This document shows, piece by piece, positions 42,257 to 54,483 of a DNA stretch of 64,000 nucleotides (within the stretch, counting starts at the first letter, position 1; each line of letters starts with the position of its first letter). Origin of the DNA: Zanthoxylum bungeanum (lineage: Eukaryota; Streptophyta; Magnoliopsida; Sapindales; Rutaceae). Both the position numbers and the translations under genes were made by a program. The notes beneath the pieces were generated by a model. It saw nothing but the letters and a program-made list of their open reading frames with translations, did not search any database and was not told the DNA's origin. Where the stretch lies: positions 62,001 through 126,000 of the forward strand of contig SKCR01023791.1 in the NCBI GenBank assembly GCA_019454045.1. The letters are read 5' to 3'.

Positions 42257-44304
42257 TGTTGGAGTTTCTATAGGTCCCAAGATCAAAATTCAAGCATGAA
42301 TCATAAGTGAATACAACGACGGAAGTGCGGAATACTTACATCGAGCGGTTGAGCGACGCGGAAGCAACACAAAATCTGATTTCTTCACTGGTTTGGGCGT
42401 GAGCAGTCCACTGTCACAGCTCACTGCAGATTCGGTTTTCATCATCAAAACAAGCTCCAAGCTTCGTCGTAGTGATTCCCGGCTCATGGGTAAGCTTCCC
42501 TATCACCTTCGCATTGATCCCGGAGTGTGCTAGCACTCTTGTTTTGCCACAAAACGCACTTGCTTCCCTCCATTTTTGCTTCTTAAATTCGGCAGTTCAC
42601 TGCCCTTTAGAAACCAGAAAATGGCGTGAGAGAGGAAGAGAATTTTTGGCTCCAAAATGAAAACCAACGTGAGAGAGAGAGAGAGTTGTAAAGTTAAAAA
42701 TGTAATTGATTTCTAAAATCAATTTTTTAACATATACCAAACATGTAAAATTAATATATGTCATTCAAGCTTTTAAAAAAGCTTTTCAACAACTCCCATC
42801 AAGTCACATCACTCACATCACTCAATCAATCCAATCAATTGTCACATCACTCAAAGTGACATGATTTGACGCTTGATACGACTAATGGTTTGACGCTTGA
42901 TTTGACGAGCCGCGCTCGAATTCGAAATGCTAATGCGCTCGTAAATAATCTCGGGCTCGGATTCGCTAATTCTAAATTAACGAATTTTCCGTCGCGTCGT
43001 AATTAAATGATTACGCCTAGCGAAATCACTATTCACATCGCTAACGAATTAATTCTAAATTAATTCGCTCGCCCGAATTAAAATCTAATTTTAATTCCGC
43101 GTCGAAATCCAATTTCGTTTAATATATCAAATATATTAATTAATCGATTAATTCCAAATTAATCATTCTCTCTCTCTTTAAATTGATATTTTATCCCAGA
43201 TAAAATATCTCTGAAATTAATCCCAGATTAATTCTCTCTCTCATCATATTAATCCCAGATTAATAAAAGTGCGAGTCATACGTCATCGGTGAATCTTTGG
43301 GAAGCGACCCATGAGATCCCCGGATATGTTGGTAGTCAAATCGGTCATCGGACTATCTGAACACGTGAGTACCAAGTACTACATTTTACCGATTTACAAG
43401 ACAAGGTTGGCTTCTAGCAAAGCGCCTAGTCTACCCAATTCTCCGGACATATCCATCTAAGAATATTTAAGATCTGTATCAGCCTAGTATACCAAGTATT
43501 GTGTATATCGGCCCAGTATCGGATAGTCACGTGCCAGGGCTGGGGCTGGATAAGTGTCTGCCCCGTCCGAAGCACATGTCGGATGTCTGGTAACTAGTCT
43601 CTATAATCGGATATGCATGACCTAGTCATAATATCCCGATGGTTGCGCAACACTTAGAGCACTAATACCGTATCCTGCGTGACATCATCTCCACTATGAC
43701 TGAAGTGATACTTCCGTCTTGACATTCAACCAAACTCTACGATTCTCAATATACCCAGCAGTTGGCACACAGAACGGTTAGAGTCCTAGACGACCTCAAC
43801 TAAAGTATATTGATTGCGTAAGCATTAGCGGTGCAAGTCTCAGGTTAAGACCAAAACACCTACCTGATGTCGGACTCCTATAGACAATAGTCATAATACC
43901 AATGGGATTTCGAGGGGTCTATCCAGAGCGAAGCTGTTTCCCGTACCATCGGTGAAACACAACCTCCCATCGCACTTGCATAAGTATCCAATACTTAAAT
44001 ATATGAGAACTATGTCGTTGTGCCCTCACAACGCGCACAAGTGCAATACTAGCCTATTCCGCATTATCGATGTCCTGTCTCTATAATACTCGGCTAGGGA
44101 TATTTAATGATAATCCTTCGTGGACTGATTTATGTCTCATATCATTCTCAATCCAGGAAAATCAATATGGACCTCTCTTCATTTATATATCTATGGTGAT
44201 CTAATCACAAACGATGAGAGTGCAATCTCCTGTCACATAGTTAATTTGACAACAACACCGTGATCTGTACAAATAGTGACGCTATGGGTCATAACTGTCC
44301 AACA
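42257..44304 (-). repeat. copia solo LTR (related to copy D)
   Basis: 2048 bp, on the - strand TGTTGGACAGTTATGACCC...GAAACTCCAACA, without internal sequence. It is flanked by TACGC (42252-42256 and 44305-44309), and the uninterrupted site is seen at about 9642 (GTCTACGCAACATA). It is very similar to the LTR at 50763-52820, with many small deletions concentrated after 43700. Confidence 0.9.
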
Positions 44305-44829
44305 TACGCAACATATATTCCCAAGAGTATCCTACTTCTAATTCACGTGCACGAAAATGAAGCCTATATCTAAGTTTTCATATAACATATATCTAATTTT
44401 TGCATGCATAAAAGTAAGTCATCATAACGGCAAACACCCACAATAATCTCATGAACACGTTAAAAATACATCGCGGAAACACAATAAATCATGCATACAA
44501 AATATCATATTAAACAACTAAATCATGCATAAAAAAGAAAATAACATACTAAACGACTAAATCATCCTAAAAGAAAAAACATACTAAACGACTAAATCAT
44601 GAATAAACATAAGATTGGATGAAACGAAATATGTGCGTCTCTCAAGCGGTACGTGGCATTGTATCCCGAGTACAGACCGCACTACCGTCCATTCAGATTC
44701 GGCTACGAAATTTACGTTCGGGTTTCCATCCGATATACCGCATGAGATAACACATATTTCACTCATCCCATGGCCACAAATTACATGAAACTATAATACG
44801 CATGCGAAGAAATAACAATAAATAACAAA
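44305..44829 (-). repeat. duplicated piece of Tat LTR 3
   Basis: About 525 bases starting TACGCAACATATATTCCC, matching the start of 52821-53330. It ends in AATAACAAA, where it is joined to a truncated copia LTR. Confidence 0.85.
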
Positions 44830-44954
44830 TAGTGACGCTATGGTGATCTAATCACAAACGATGAGAGTGCAATCTCCTTTGTCACATAGTTAATTTGTAC
44901 AACAACACCGTGATCTGTACAAATAGTGACGCTATGGGTCATAACTGTCCAACA

Positions 44955-44968
44955 ATCTCCCACTTGGC
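44955..44968 (-). other. polypurine tract of copia copy D
   Basis: On the - strand CCAAGTGGGAGATTG precedes TGTTGGACAG, as in copy A. Confidence 0.75.
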
Positions 44969-45179
44969 ACATAGCCAGTCACTCGAGTGTCTAACACCCG
45001 AACTATGTACGGTTCGCTCAAATTGCTGAGAAAAGATTTTCGTTAGCAGATTTGCATGATTATCGTCTGACGCGATTTACACGATCATCACATCGCCATG
45101 ATGTATGATCCGAACGAATCAGATGAATATCAAAGTATATATCTGGATCGTCGATGAGACCTTTAATTCCTTAGCCTGT

Positions 45180-47150
45180 GTGCTGGCCTAGCTCAGCTGC
45201 TAAAAGAATTATATCTAATCTAATTAGATTTATTATCGATCCAAATGGCTTCTATTACTGCCTCAGCTGCAGCAATAATCCGCATTTGTTGTTTATTCGG
45301 CAACATTTATCTTGCTCGGAAATTTCCAGCTCACTGTACCGTTATACTATTGTATAATACCTTTGTTACGACTTATAGTCGTTATCAGGAAAGCAAGCTT
45401 TCACCGATTATTTTATGGGAATTCATTTCCAAGAAATGACATATTATCATTATCTTACATGACATTCATGTCAGTGCACTCCCACTAACCCTTTTATATA
45501 CACAAGAATAATTTCGTTTTGAATTAAATCATACTCCATTATGATTACATCAAAACGATAATTCCTAGAACCTATGCTTGCTTCAATCCAAACATGGATC
45601 GAAAAACCTGCAAACCTTGTTTGCTTGTTATGGTACGACAAAACCGACAGGATGTTATAAACATCCTCCGAAAGGTTTCCTTTTCAGGAAAGCGATTTTC
45701 GTTAAGCTGTCATATTTCATAAATGAAATACACAGCTTTAGCAAGCATTATCCAAATGGATTTACAATGGCAACAGGTAAAAGGTTTCGTCGGAATCAAC
45801 ACAATGTTGATAACTCTACCTTTTCTTTACAAGCCTAGCTTAGTACGTTGGTATGTTGCCTTCCATGTATGTCTTCCTTGAAGACTTATAAAGTACCAAT
45901 AGGCACAATGTCTTATGGTACATCAACTAGTATCCAAACTTGTTGATATACATGGAATCCATTTCGGACTCATGACACTTTGTCATAATAGGGAGTCGAT
46001 ACCTTGTATCACTACCTCATACGTAATCAGTTGGTATACCTTAAAAGATTAACATCTTTATGAGGTGAGATCAGAAACCCATACCCTAGGTTGTTTTCTG
46101 ACTCTCTCCGATCTACGCGGTTCTTGTGTATTCGAAGATTAATGGAATAGTTTCATCCTTGATGAACTATATGTGTTCCATTAGGAATAGGTGCCTTGAA
46201 TAGTATTACTCCAATTTTCATCGAGTTTCACCATCCTCCCACTGACCACTGCATATCGGTATTCCTCTTAGGAAAACCGCATGGTGAGCAACAATCTATT
46301 GTTCTCATGTGAGATTTATAAGTACTATACTTATGGTTTCCTTTAGGATAACCAATTGGCACTTATCCAATTTAGGTTTTAGTTTGGTATTATCCAAACA
46401 TATGCCTAGCATCCCAAATGGTCAGGAATGAGAAACCCGGTTTCTTTCCCGTTCATATCTAATATGTAATCTGTCAAACAGATTATTATGGAACCTTATT
46501 CTAAATAAGTTATTGCACTGTTAAAACTTATCCGTTGAAGGAAATGGTAGCTCAGAGCGACTCATGATTAGCCTTATCATGTCTAACATGATTCGGTTAA
46601 TCCGTTCGGACACACCGTCACTTTGACGTGTTCCGGGAGGAGTCCTCATTTGAAAGAATACTATACTCTTTCAAGTATATAAGAAACTTATTGCTTAAGT
46701 ATTTTCCATTACGGTCTTACCGTGACGGTATAATACTATAGCCGATCTGTTTGTCTATTTCGTGTCGAAACTCTAAAAGTTTCCGATTCGTGTTCTTCAA
46801 AAGAAACACATAACCATAACGCGATGCCACATCCGTAAGGTCACGAAATATTCATATCCGCATCTAGCCTAGCTAGACATGGGCCCACTTGCTTCACTAT
46901 GAACAAGGGCTAATAGATCGATGGCATTTTACACTTTTACCAAGTAAATAGTGTTTTAGGCACATTGCCCAATAAACTAGATTCGTAGACTTTATTTGAT
47001 TGGAATCAAAACAGTCCGAGTACCCACTCTTCGAAAGTGTGGATATACGAGTCTTGTTCGATTGTGTCCCACACAACAATGCCATAATTAGTTTCTTCTG
47101 ATCAAATCATTTTGAGCTATTTGTTTGTCATTATATATATTTGAGATTAA
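45180..47150 (-). pseudogene. copia copy D RT/RNase H and integrase relics
   Basis: On the - strand in patches: integrase zinc and core regions at about 46740-47085, integrase C-terminal region at about 46090-46560, RT from about 46050 down to 45490, and RNase H remnants near 45200-45370. The order and breakpoints parallel copy A. Stops are dense and the YVDD box is lost. Confidence 0.65.
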
Positions 47151-47379
47151 TTTATAGTCAAAATATAAATTCTGTTATTCACATCTAATGTGTTTATCTC
47201 AATATCATCCTTATATAATAAAACACTTTAGTGTTCTAAAATATAAAGGTTCACCCGCAGTGGGTTAAACACTGATAAAGAGATAATGTATCTAGTCAAA
47301 CTAGTTACATTATAACAGTTCTCTAATCCTGCTCATAGCAGATTCTGAACATCAATATATATATTTATTATGTACCATA

Positions 47380-47690
47380 TCAAGTATCTAAAAAATCCAA
47401 TTTTAATACTAGTAATGAACATAATTTTGACAAACATATTTGAAGTCAGAGCCTTGCTCGTCTTCAATTCCTTCATGTCTGCTTTGTCCAAACGACAGTC
47501 ACGCTTCGCGATTCCGTTTGCCACAATTGTGCAGACATTTTGGGATATGTCATTTATCTTCCAAGAAGACTATAATAATTTTGCCTTTGTCATTTTCAAT
47601 ATTCCAGTTGCCTTTGACCAAGCCTCGGGTTTCCAGAATATTGAAGTAAGGTGTGCCTTGCACTACTTGCCTAATTGCAAATTTTGACTT
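47380..47690 (-). pseudogene. copia copy D gag C-terminal relic
   Basis: Matches the gag knuckle relics of copies A (1810-2090) and E (61784-62000). It is read on the - strand and heavily broken. Confidence 0.5.
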
Positions 47691-47699
47691 TATCTCCTT

Positions 47700-50600
47700 G
47701 AGAATAGTCTTTAATTTCCAAGAATTATTTATTGCAATTTTAAAAGTACTTCCAAGATCTAATCTTTGAATATCCTTCAATTTCAATATCATACTTTAAG
47801 AATCTAATCCTTAGTTCTGATAAAGAAATTAAGGAGTCTATATGACAAGTATTATGGATTAAGCACTAAAGTTATCATTACATGAATATTCCAAATATCA
47901 TGTTCCACTTATTTGCTTAATTCCGGACTTAGGCATAATATTATTTTATCAAATAAAATAACTAATTAGTTTCCAGGACCATCCTGAAAATTTATTCCCG
48001 ATTTGAAAATAAAGTCGTTTAAATACATTTTCACCCAGGATTATGTCTTAAACACTAATCTTTCATATCTATCTTGATTCTAATAGTCCAACTATTTAAT
48101 CAACGATTTGTGGTACTATTTATTATAATGATTATAATAGTCCAACTATATAATCAAATATAATCTAAATTAATTAACCTCAATTACATTGATTACTATA
48201 ATCCAATTATAAAATCAACTGTAAACTGAAATTAATTAATTCAAATATATTGATTAATATAATCCAATTATATATAATCAACTATAATACAGTCCAACTG
48301 TTAAATAAAACAACAATTTAAATATTAGTCCAACTAACATTTAATCTAATGACGAAATAATTTAAATGAGCGCGTATGGCGAGTAATTGAACGAGTATTG
48401 CAAATTCAATTCTTGCCTCCCACTATTTTTCGGCGAGCCTCCAACCCTCTGTCGAGTACTCGGGAAACCGTGTTTCCTAGTGGGCTAGGATCCCGTTAAA
48501 TATCACACAATCTTGACTTTGGCCAACAAATTGTATGATAATTAACTAGGTAGATCTCTAAGATCAATTGGATCCAATCCAATTCCTAGATCCAGTAGGT
48601 GGACTTCCAAATCCTAAACATATATCTTATATATGCCAATACATCCAATGTATTACCTAACCTTTTTCCTCTGAATCAACTAGGCCTTGGCTTTGGCACA
48701 ACAAACCTAATGATCCCAGTCAAGCGCGACCCATTGACCATGGAAAGCTTCGTAATCAATGTCGATGGACAAGAAGTGGTCTTGACTTTGGCCAACAAAC
48801 CACAACTTGGACAAGACACTGACATGTAACAAAGCCTTCGTGATTCAAACACATCTTCGACAGACAAAGGGCTTGACTTTGGCCAACAACCCAATGCCGT
48901 CTCGGATCTTGAGTGAGAATCACTCAATGGAAGGAAAAACGCATGATATTTGATGAGGGTTTTTCGTGTGCAAATTGGCAACCAATTTATTATCTTTGTT
49001 AAGGTCTCATCATCATACACCCTTAAACATGCATTCTAAACACATAATAAAGCGCATATGATAAAATAATAATGATATGCGGATGGATATTTTACACATT
49101 GATCCTAGATCAAATCTCTCACTTTCTCTCTCCCGCTAGCACAAATATTTCTTCTACCCGTTACACTACACTTCTAAAGAAACCTCATTTACATTGAGGG
49201 GAATAGGTGAGAAGAGAATACAAAGAATATGAGGTGATAAGGCTGGACACGCAGGTCCAATTAATAAATCAAATTTATTACAACAATTTCTAAAATTGCC
49301 CCACCCATCTAATATCCATCCGATATACATTATTCATGCATCACAACCATGTATTCACTCAAGCATGTTATCAATCAATCTAATCCAATTAATTAATCTT
49401 GATAATTAATGATCATCCAATGTTCAAACAACGATTTGATTTTGTTCGAGTCAAACTCGTTTTTGCGAATAAGTACTTAAAGTACGAATTCCCGAATTAA
49501 ATTAAACTACATAATTAAATCCAATTTAATATGTATTTAATTCTAATACACTATTTAATTCCAAATTAAATAACACACTTTAATAATAAACCTTTTTCGA
49601 CTTAAATTCCAAATTTAATCGTTACGGGTCTCAAAGACCGATTAATCCAATATTAATTTATTAAAGTCTAATGGGCTTTTAATTAATTTCTTAAGGCGTG
49701 GACTTTTGGTCAACTCGGGTCAAACCCGCAACCAAAGTCCAATCCGGGATTTACCCCATAAGCCTTTAAATTAATTTTGGCCCATTAGGCCCAATTAAAT
49801 CACAAAGGTCCATTATGTTGCATTTGGGCTTTATGGATGCGGTTTTGGGCCCAATTGGATCCAACCAATTTTGCCTAAAACAAACTTTGTACAACAAAGC
49901 CCAATAAGCCCAATAACAACAATTCAAGCTCAATTTCCAAAATTAGCCCAATTAATTAAATTACACAAATCCAATTTCGCAATTTAATTACCTAAAGTGT
50001 ATATCATGATTAATCACCATAATTAACATTTCTAAAACACAAATTATGCTAACTAATCATGCTCATCTTCATCATCACATGTCCAACACATTAAGATTAA
50101 AATCAAACCCATTACATGCTTTAATACTCTCAGTAATGTGGACTAATTTTATGTCAATTCCGAATTCAATCCAATTAAATCCAAATTAACATTAAATCAA
50201 CATCCTCAATCGTTTCAAGTCATCCAATGATCACGAAACAAAATTACCAAGATTTAGGGCATACTCCTATTCGGCCAACACATCAAAATTGGGGAAATTT
50301 GTTCCAAACAATATTTAATCAAATTGATCCAACCAATCATCAAATAAAATACATTCAAGCATACTTTATCATCCAATTTCATAATTGCATGCTTAAATCA
50401 ATTTTACCCAATTTCAAGCTTTATGACATACTTGGCAATTTGGGGATTTTTCGTCCGATTCGAATTCAATCCAATTGATTCCGCAATCGACATTAAATCA
50501 TCATCCCGAATGATTTCCAACACATCCAATTGTCAAAAATCAAAAATCCCAAGACATTAAAGGGCATCAATTTTCGGCCAAGGAGGAAATTTGGGGAAAA

Positions 50601-50750
50601 AATGATCCAATCAAATTTTCTTGAAATTGACCCAATCAATCTTCAATTCAAACACAATTAAGCATACAAATCCATCCAATTTAATTTATCATGCTCAAAA
50701 TCAAGTTTGCCCAAATTTTAGCCCCAAAACTTTCATGCTTTTAACCTAAG
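47700..50750 (-). other. copia copy D leader and AT-rich repeats
   Basis: No coding sequence. It holds the AT-rich repeats at 48090-48310, reversed TTGGCCAAAGTCAAG words (near 48510, 48783 and 48870) and a GGGCC-phrase zone (49680-49930). Part of the distal leader (about 50150-50700) looks duplicated: phrases such as ATTCGAATTCAATCCAATTG and CATCCAATGATCA recur. Confidence 0.55.
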
Positions 50751-50762
50751 CTCTTGATGCCA
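50751..50762 (-). other. primer-binding site of copia copy D
   Basis: On the - strand TGGCATCAAGAG directly follows the LTR end; it is a variant of the tRNA-Met primer site. Confidence 0.65.
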
Positions 50763-52820
50763 TGTTTGGGTTTCTATAGGTCCCAAGATCAAAACTCAAG
50801 CATGAATCATAAGTGAATACAACGACGGAAGTGCGGAATACTTACATCGAGCGGTTGAGCGACGCGAAGGGGAACACACAAAATCTGATTTCTTCACTGG
50901 TTGGGGGCGTGAGCAGTCCACTGTCACAGCTCACTGCAGATTCGGTTTTCATTATCAAACAAGCTCCAAGCTTCGTCGTAGTGATTCCCGGCTCATGGGT
51001 AGCTTCCCTATCACCTTCGCATTGATCCCGGAGTGTGCTAGCACTCTTGTTTTGCCACAAAACGCACTTGCTTCCCTCCATTTTTGCTTCTTAATTCGGC
51101 AGTTCACTGCCCTTTAGAAACCAGAAAATGGCGTGAGAGAGGAAGAGAATTTTTGGCTCCAAAATGAAAACCAAGTGAGGGAGAGAGAGAGTTGTAAAGT
51201 TAAAAATGTAATGATTTCTAAAATCAATTTTTTAACATATACCAAACATATAAAATAATTATGTCATTCAAGCTTTTAAAAAGCTTTTCAACAACTCCCA
51301 TCAAGTCACATCACTCACATCACTCAATCAATCCAATCAATTGTCACATCACTCAAATGTGACATGATTTGACGCTTGATGCGACTAATGGTTTGACGCT
51401 TGATTTGACGAGCCGCGCTCGAATTCGAAATGCGAATGCGCTCGTAAATAATCTCGGGCTCGGATTCGCTAATTCTAAATTAACGAATTTTCCGTCGCGT
51501 CGTAATTAAATGATTACGCATAGCGAAATCACTATTCACGTCGCTAACGAATTAATTCTAAATAAATTCGCTCGCCCGAATTAAAATCTAATTTTAATTC
51601 CGCGTCGAAATCCAATTTTGTTTAATATATCAAATATATTAATTAATCGATTAATTCCAAATTAATCATTCTCTCTCTCTTTAAATTGATATTTTATCCC
51701 AGATAAAATATCTCTGAAATTAATCCCAGATTAATTCTCTCTCTCATCATATTAATCCCAGATTAATAAAAGTGCGAGTCATACGTCATCGGTGAATTGG
51801 GGAGCGACCCATGAGATCCCCGGATATGTTGGTAGTCAAATCGGTCATCGGACTATCCGAACACGTGAGTACCAAGTACTACGTTTTACCGATTTACAAG
51901 ACAATGTTGGCTTCTAGCAAAGCACCAAGTCTACCCAATTCTCCGGACATATCCATCTAAGAATATTTAAGATCTGTATCAAGCGTAGTATACCAAGTAT
52001 TGTGTATATCGGCCCAGTATCGGATAGTCACGTGCTAGGGCTGGGGCTGGATAAGTGTCTGCCCCGTCCGAAGCACATGTCGGATGTCTGGTAACTAGTC
52101 TCTATAATCGGATATGCATGACCTAGTCATAATATCCCGATGGTTGCGCAACACTTAAGAGCACTAATACCGTATCCTGCGTGACATCATCTCCACTATG
52201 ACTGAAGTGATACTTCCGTCTTGACATCACACCCAATACTCTACGATTCTCAATATACCCAGCAGTTGGCGTACACAGAACCGGTTAGAGTCCTAGACGA
52301 CCTCAACTAAAGTATATTGATTGTCGTAAGCATTAGCGGTGCAAGTCTCCGGTTAAGACCAAATACACCTACCCTGATGTCGGACTCCCATAGACACACA
52401 GTCATAATACCAATGGGATTCCGAGGGGTCTATCCAGAGCGAAGCTGTTTCCCGTACCATCGGTGAAACACAACCTCCCATCGCACTTGCATAAGTATCC
52501 AATACTTAAATATATGAGAACTATGTCGTTGTGCCCTCACAACGCGCACAAGTGCAATACTAGCCTATTCCGCATTATCGATGTCCTGTCTCGATAATAC
52601 TCTGGCTAGGGATATTTAATGATTAATCCTTCATGGACTGATACTGTCTCATATCATTCTCAATCCAGGAACTAATCATATGGACCTCTCTTCATTTATA
52701 TATCTATGGTGATCTAATCACAAACGATGAGAGTGCAATCTCCTTTGTCACATAGTTAATTTGTACAACAACACCGTGATCTGTACAAATAGTGACGCTA
52801 TGGGTCATAACTGTCTAACA
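50763..52820 (-). repeat. 5' LTR of copia copy D
   Basis: 2058 bp, TGTTAGACAGTTATGACCC...GAAACCCAAACA on the - strand. It closely matches the solo LTR at 42257-44304 and is flanked on the right by TACGC. Confidence 0.9.
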
Positions 52821-54478
52821 TACGCAACATATATTCCCAAAAGAGTACCTACTTCTAATTTCACGTGCACGAAAATGAAGCCTATATCTAAGTTGCATGC
52901 ATAAAAGTAAGTCATCATAACGGCAAACACACAATAATCTCATGAACACGTTAAATTAATACATGCGAAAACACAAATAAATCATGCTTAAAAATATCAT
53001 ATTAAACAACTAAATCATGCATAAAAAAGAAAATAACATACTAAACGACTAAATCATGCCAAAGGAAAAAAAAAATACACAAAAAACACATAAACGACTA
53101 AATCATGAATAACAAGATTGGATGAAACGAAATATGTCGTCTCTCAAGCGGTACGTGGCATTGTATCCGAGTACAGACCGCACTACCGTCCATTCAGATT
53201 CGGCTACGGAATTTACGTTCGGGTTTCCATCCGATATACCGCAAGAGATAACACATATTTCACTCATCCCATGGCCATAAATTACATGAAACTATAATAC
53301 GCATGCGAAGAAATAAGAATAAATAACAAAAAAAAAGAACGGGAATAAATAAAAAGGGTGCCCTCAAGTCTAACCTCTTATGTCGCCTCTTGGAAATGCG
53401 TTACGTGATTTTCGGAAGGGTTGATGCTCCGCAAATTTTTCGATTTACTGGTTCGCTATTTTCATTCATCGCCTCGCTGTTTTGGGCTGCTGTTTTGCTC
53501 TGTTTTACGGCTGTTTTGGTCACTGTTTTGGCGGTATTTGGGCTGTGTTTCAGGGCAGTTTTTGCGGTAATGGGTGTGCAATTTTTTGGACAGTTTTTTC
53601 GGGTATTTTAGGTGCAGGTCAGGGGCTGTTTTATGGTATTTTAGGGTGTAGGTTAGGGACTGTTTTGCGGTATTTTCGGGTGCAGTTCAGGGGCTGTTTC
53701 AGTGGTATTTTAGGTGCAGGTCAGTGGCTGTTTTGCGGGCTTGTTATGGTGTGGTTTGGTCAGTGAAGTGGGGTGATGTTCTGGTTTTTGTTGGCGTGAA
53801 TGTGAAGGAGTTACTGGGTGTGCGTGAAAGGGGTGTTTACGTTCGGCCATAAGGGTTATTGTTGTTCACGGTCAGTGGGCTGTGTGGGTTGATTTCGACA
53901 CGAGGGCGTGCGTGAGGTGATGGCTTTTAGGGTTTTTGTGAGGAGAGAGGAGAGTCGTGAATGAGCTAGGGCCCCAAGAGTTGGGTTTAGGCTTCTTTTT
54001 ATAGGCAATGGTTGGGGTTGTCCTTATGTGAATAGGGAAAGAATATTGTGTAATTATGGGGGATATTTAATTTGTGTATCATAAGGAAATGATCTCTTCA
54101 ATTTAGGAAGGTAATTTGATTTGATTTTATTTTATTTTATTTAGTTTAGAAAAAGGATTTAATTTAATTTGGAATATAGTTTATGGAATTTAATTTGAAT
54201 CTTTTAATTTGGGAAGGTGATTTGGTTTAATTTCAACATGTGTTTAATGTGTGGGCTTGGTGTGTGACTTGTAGGGGTTTTTGGGCTGAGGATGAATTTT
54301 AAAACAGAGGTCCAACGAGCGAACCCACAGCTAAGCAAACGAATTTAGTCCAAAAATATATCAATTTCTGACTTTTCCCTTTTGACGTCCGTTTCCTGCG
54401 ACTTCCACAACTTAAAGAGGTAGTGTCTCCATGTGAGACTCATCATCGGGACTTATATGCAAAAATGCAGTGCCTACA
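52821..54478 (-). repeat. Tat LTR 3 (5' LTR), outer part
   Basis: Completes the LTR begun at 42012. It has the TATA box (53995-54004, CTATAAAAAG on -) and the 35-bp repeats (53600-53740), but lacks a stretch near 53940 and another near 54255 that the other LTRs have. It ends GTGCCTACA at 54478, followed by GTGAC. No polypurine tract follows, as expected for the outer end. Confidence 0.85.
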
Positions 54479-54483
54479 GTGAC

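Larger units (their letters stand above)
44830..52820 (-). mobile_element. Ty1/copia retrotransposon, copy D (3' LTR truncated)
   Basis: On the - strand: complete 5' LTR (50763-52820), primer site, long leader, decayed gag, integrase and RT relics, polypurine tract (44955-44968), then only about the first 115-125 bases of the 3' LTR. It was inserted in Tat LTR 3 with target duplication TACGC (52821-52825). Its internal region shares the decayed gag zone of copies A and E, unlike copy C. Confidence 0.87.
9398..54478 (-). mobile_element. Ty3/gypsy Tat-type retrotransposon composite, three LTRs, heavily invaded
   Basis: Read on the - strand it runs from the 5' LTR (right, 42012-54478, split by copia insertions) through a tRNA-Arg primer site (41992-42008), gag and pol relics, 3' untranslated DNA with 61-bp repeats and a polypurine tract, to an LTR at 13898-16162. 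It then continues with a second shortened internal segment to a third LTR at 9398-11612. The outer flanks share GTGAC. The primer TGGCGACTCCACTGGGG and the gag and integrase-tail pieces point to the Tat clade (Ogre/Retand-like). Without later insertions it would be far shorter than 45 kb. No part can encode intact protein. Confidence 0.8.
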
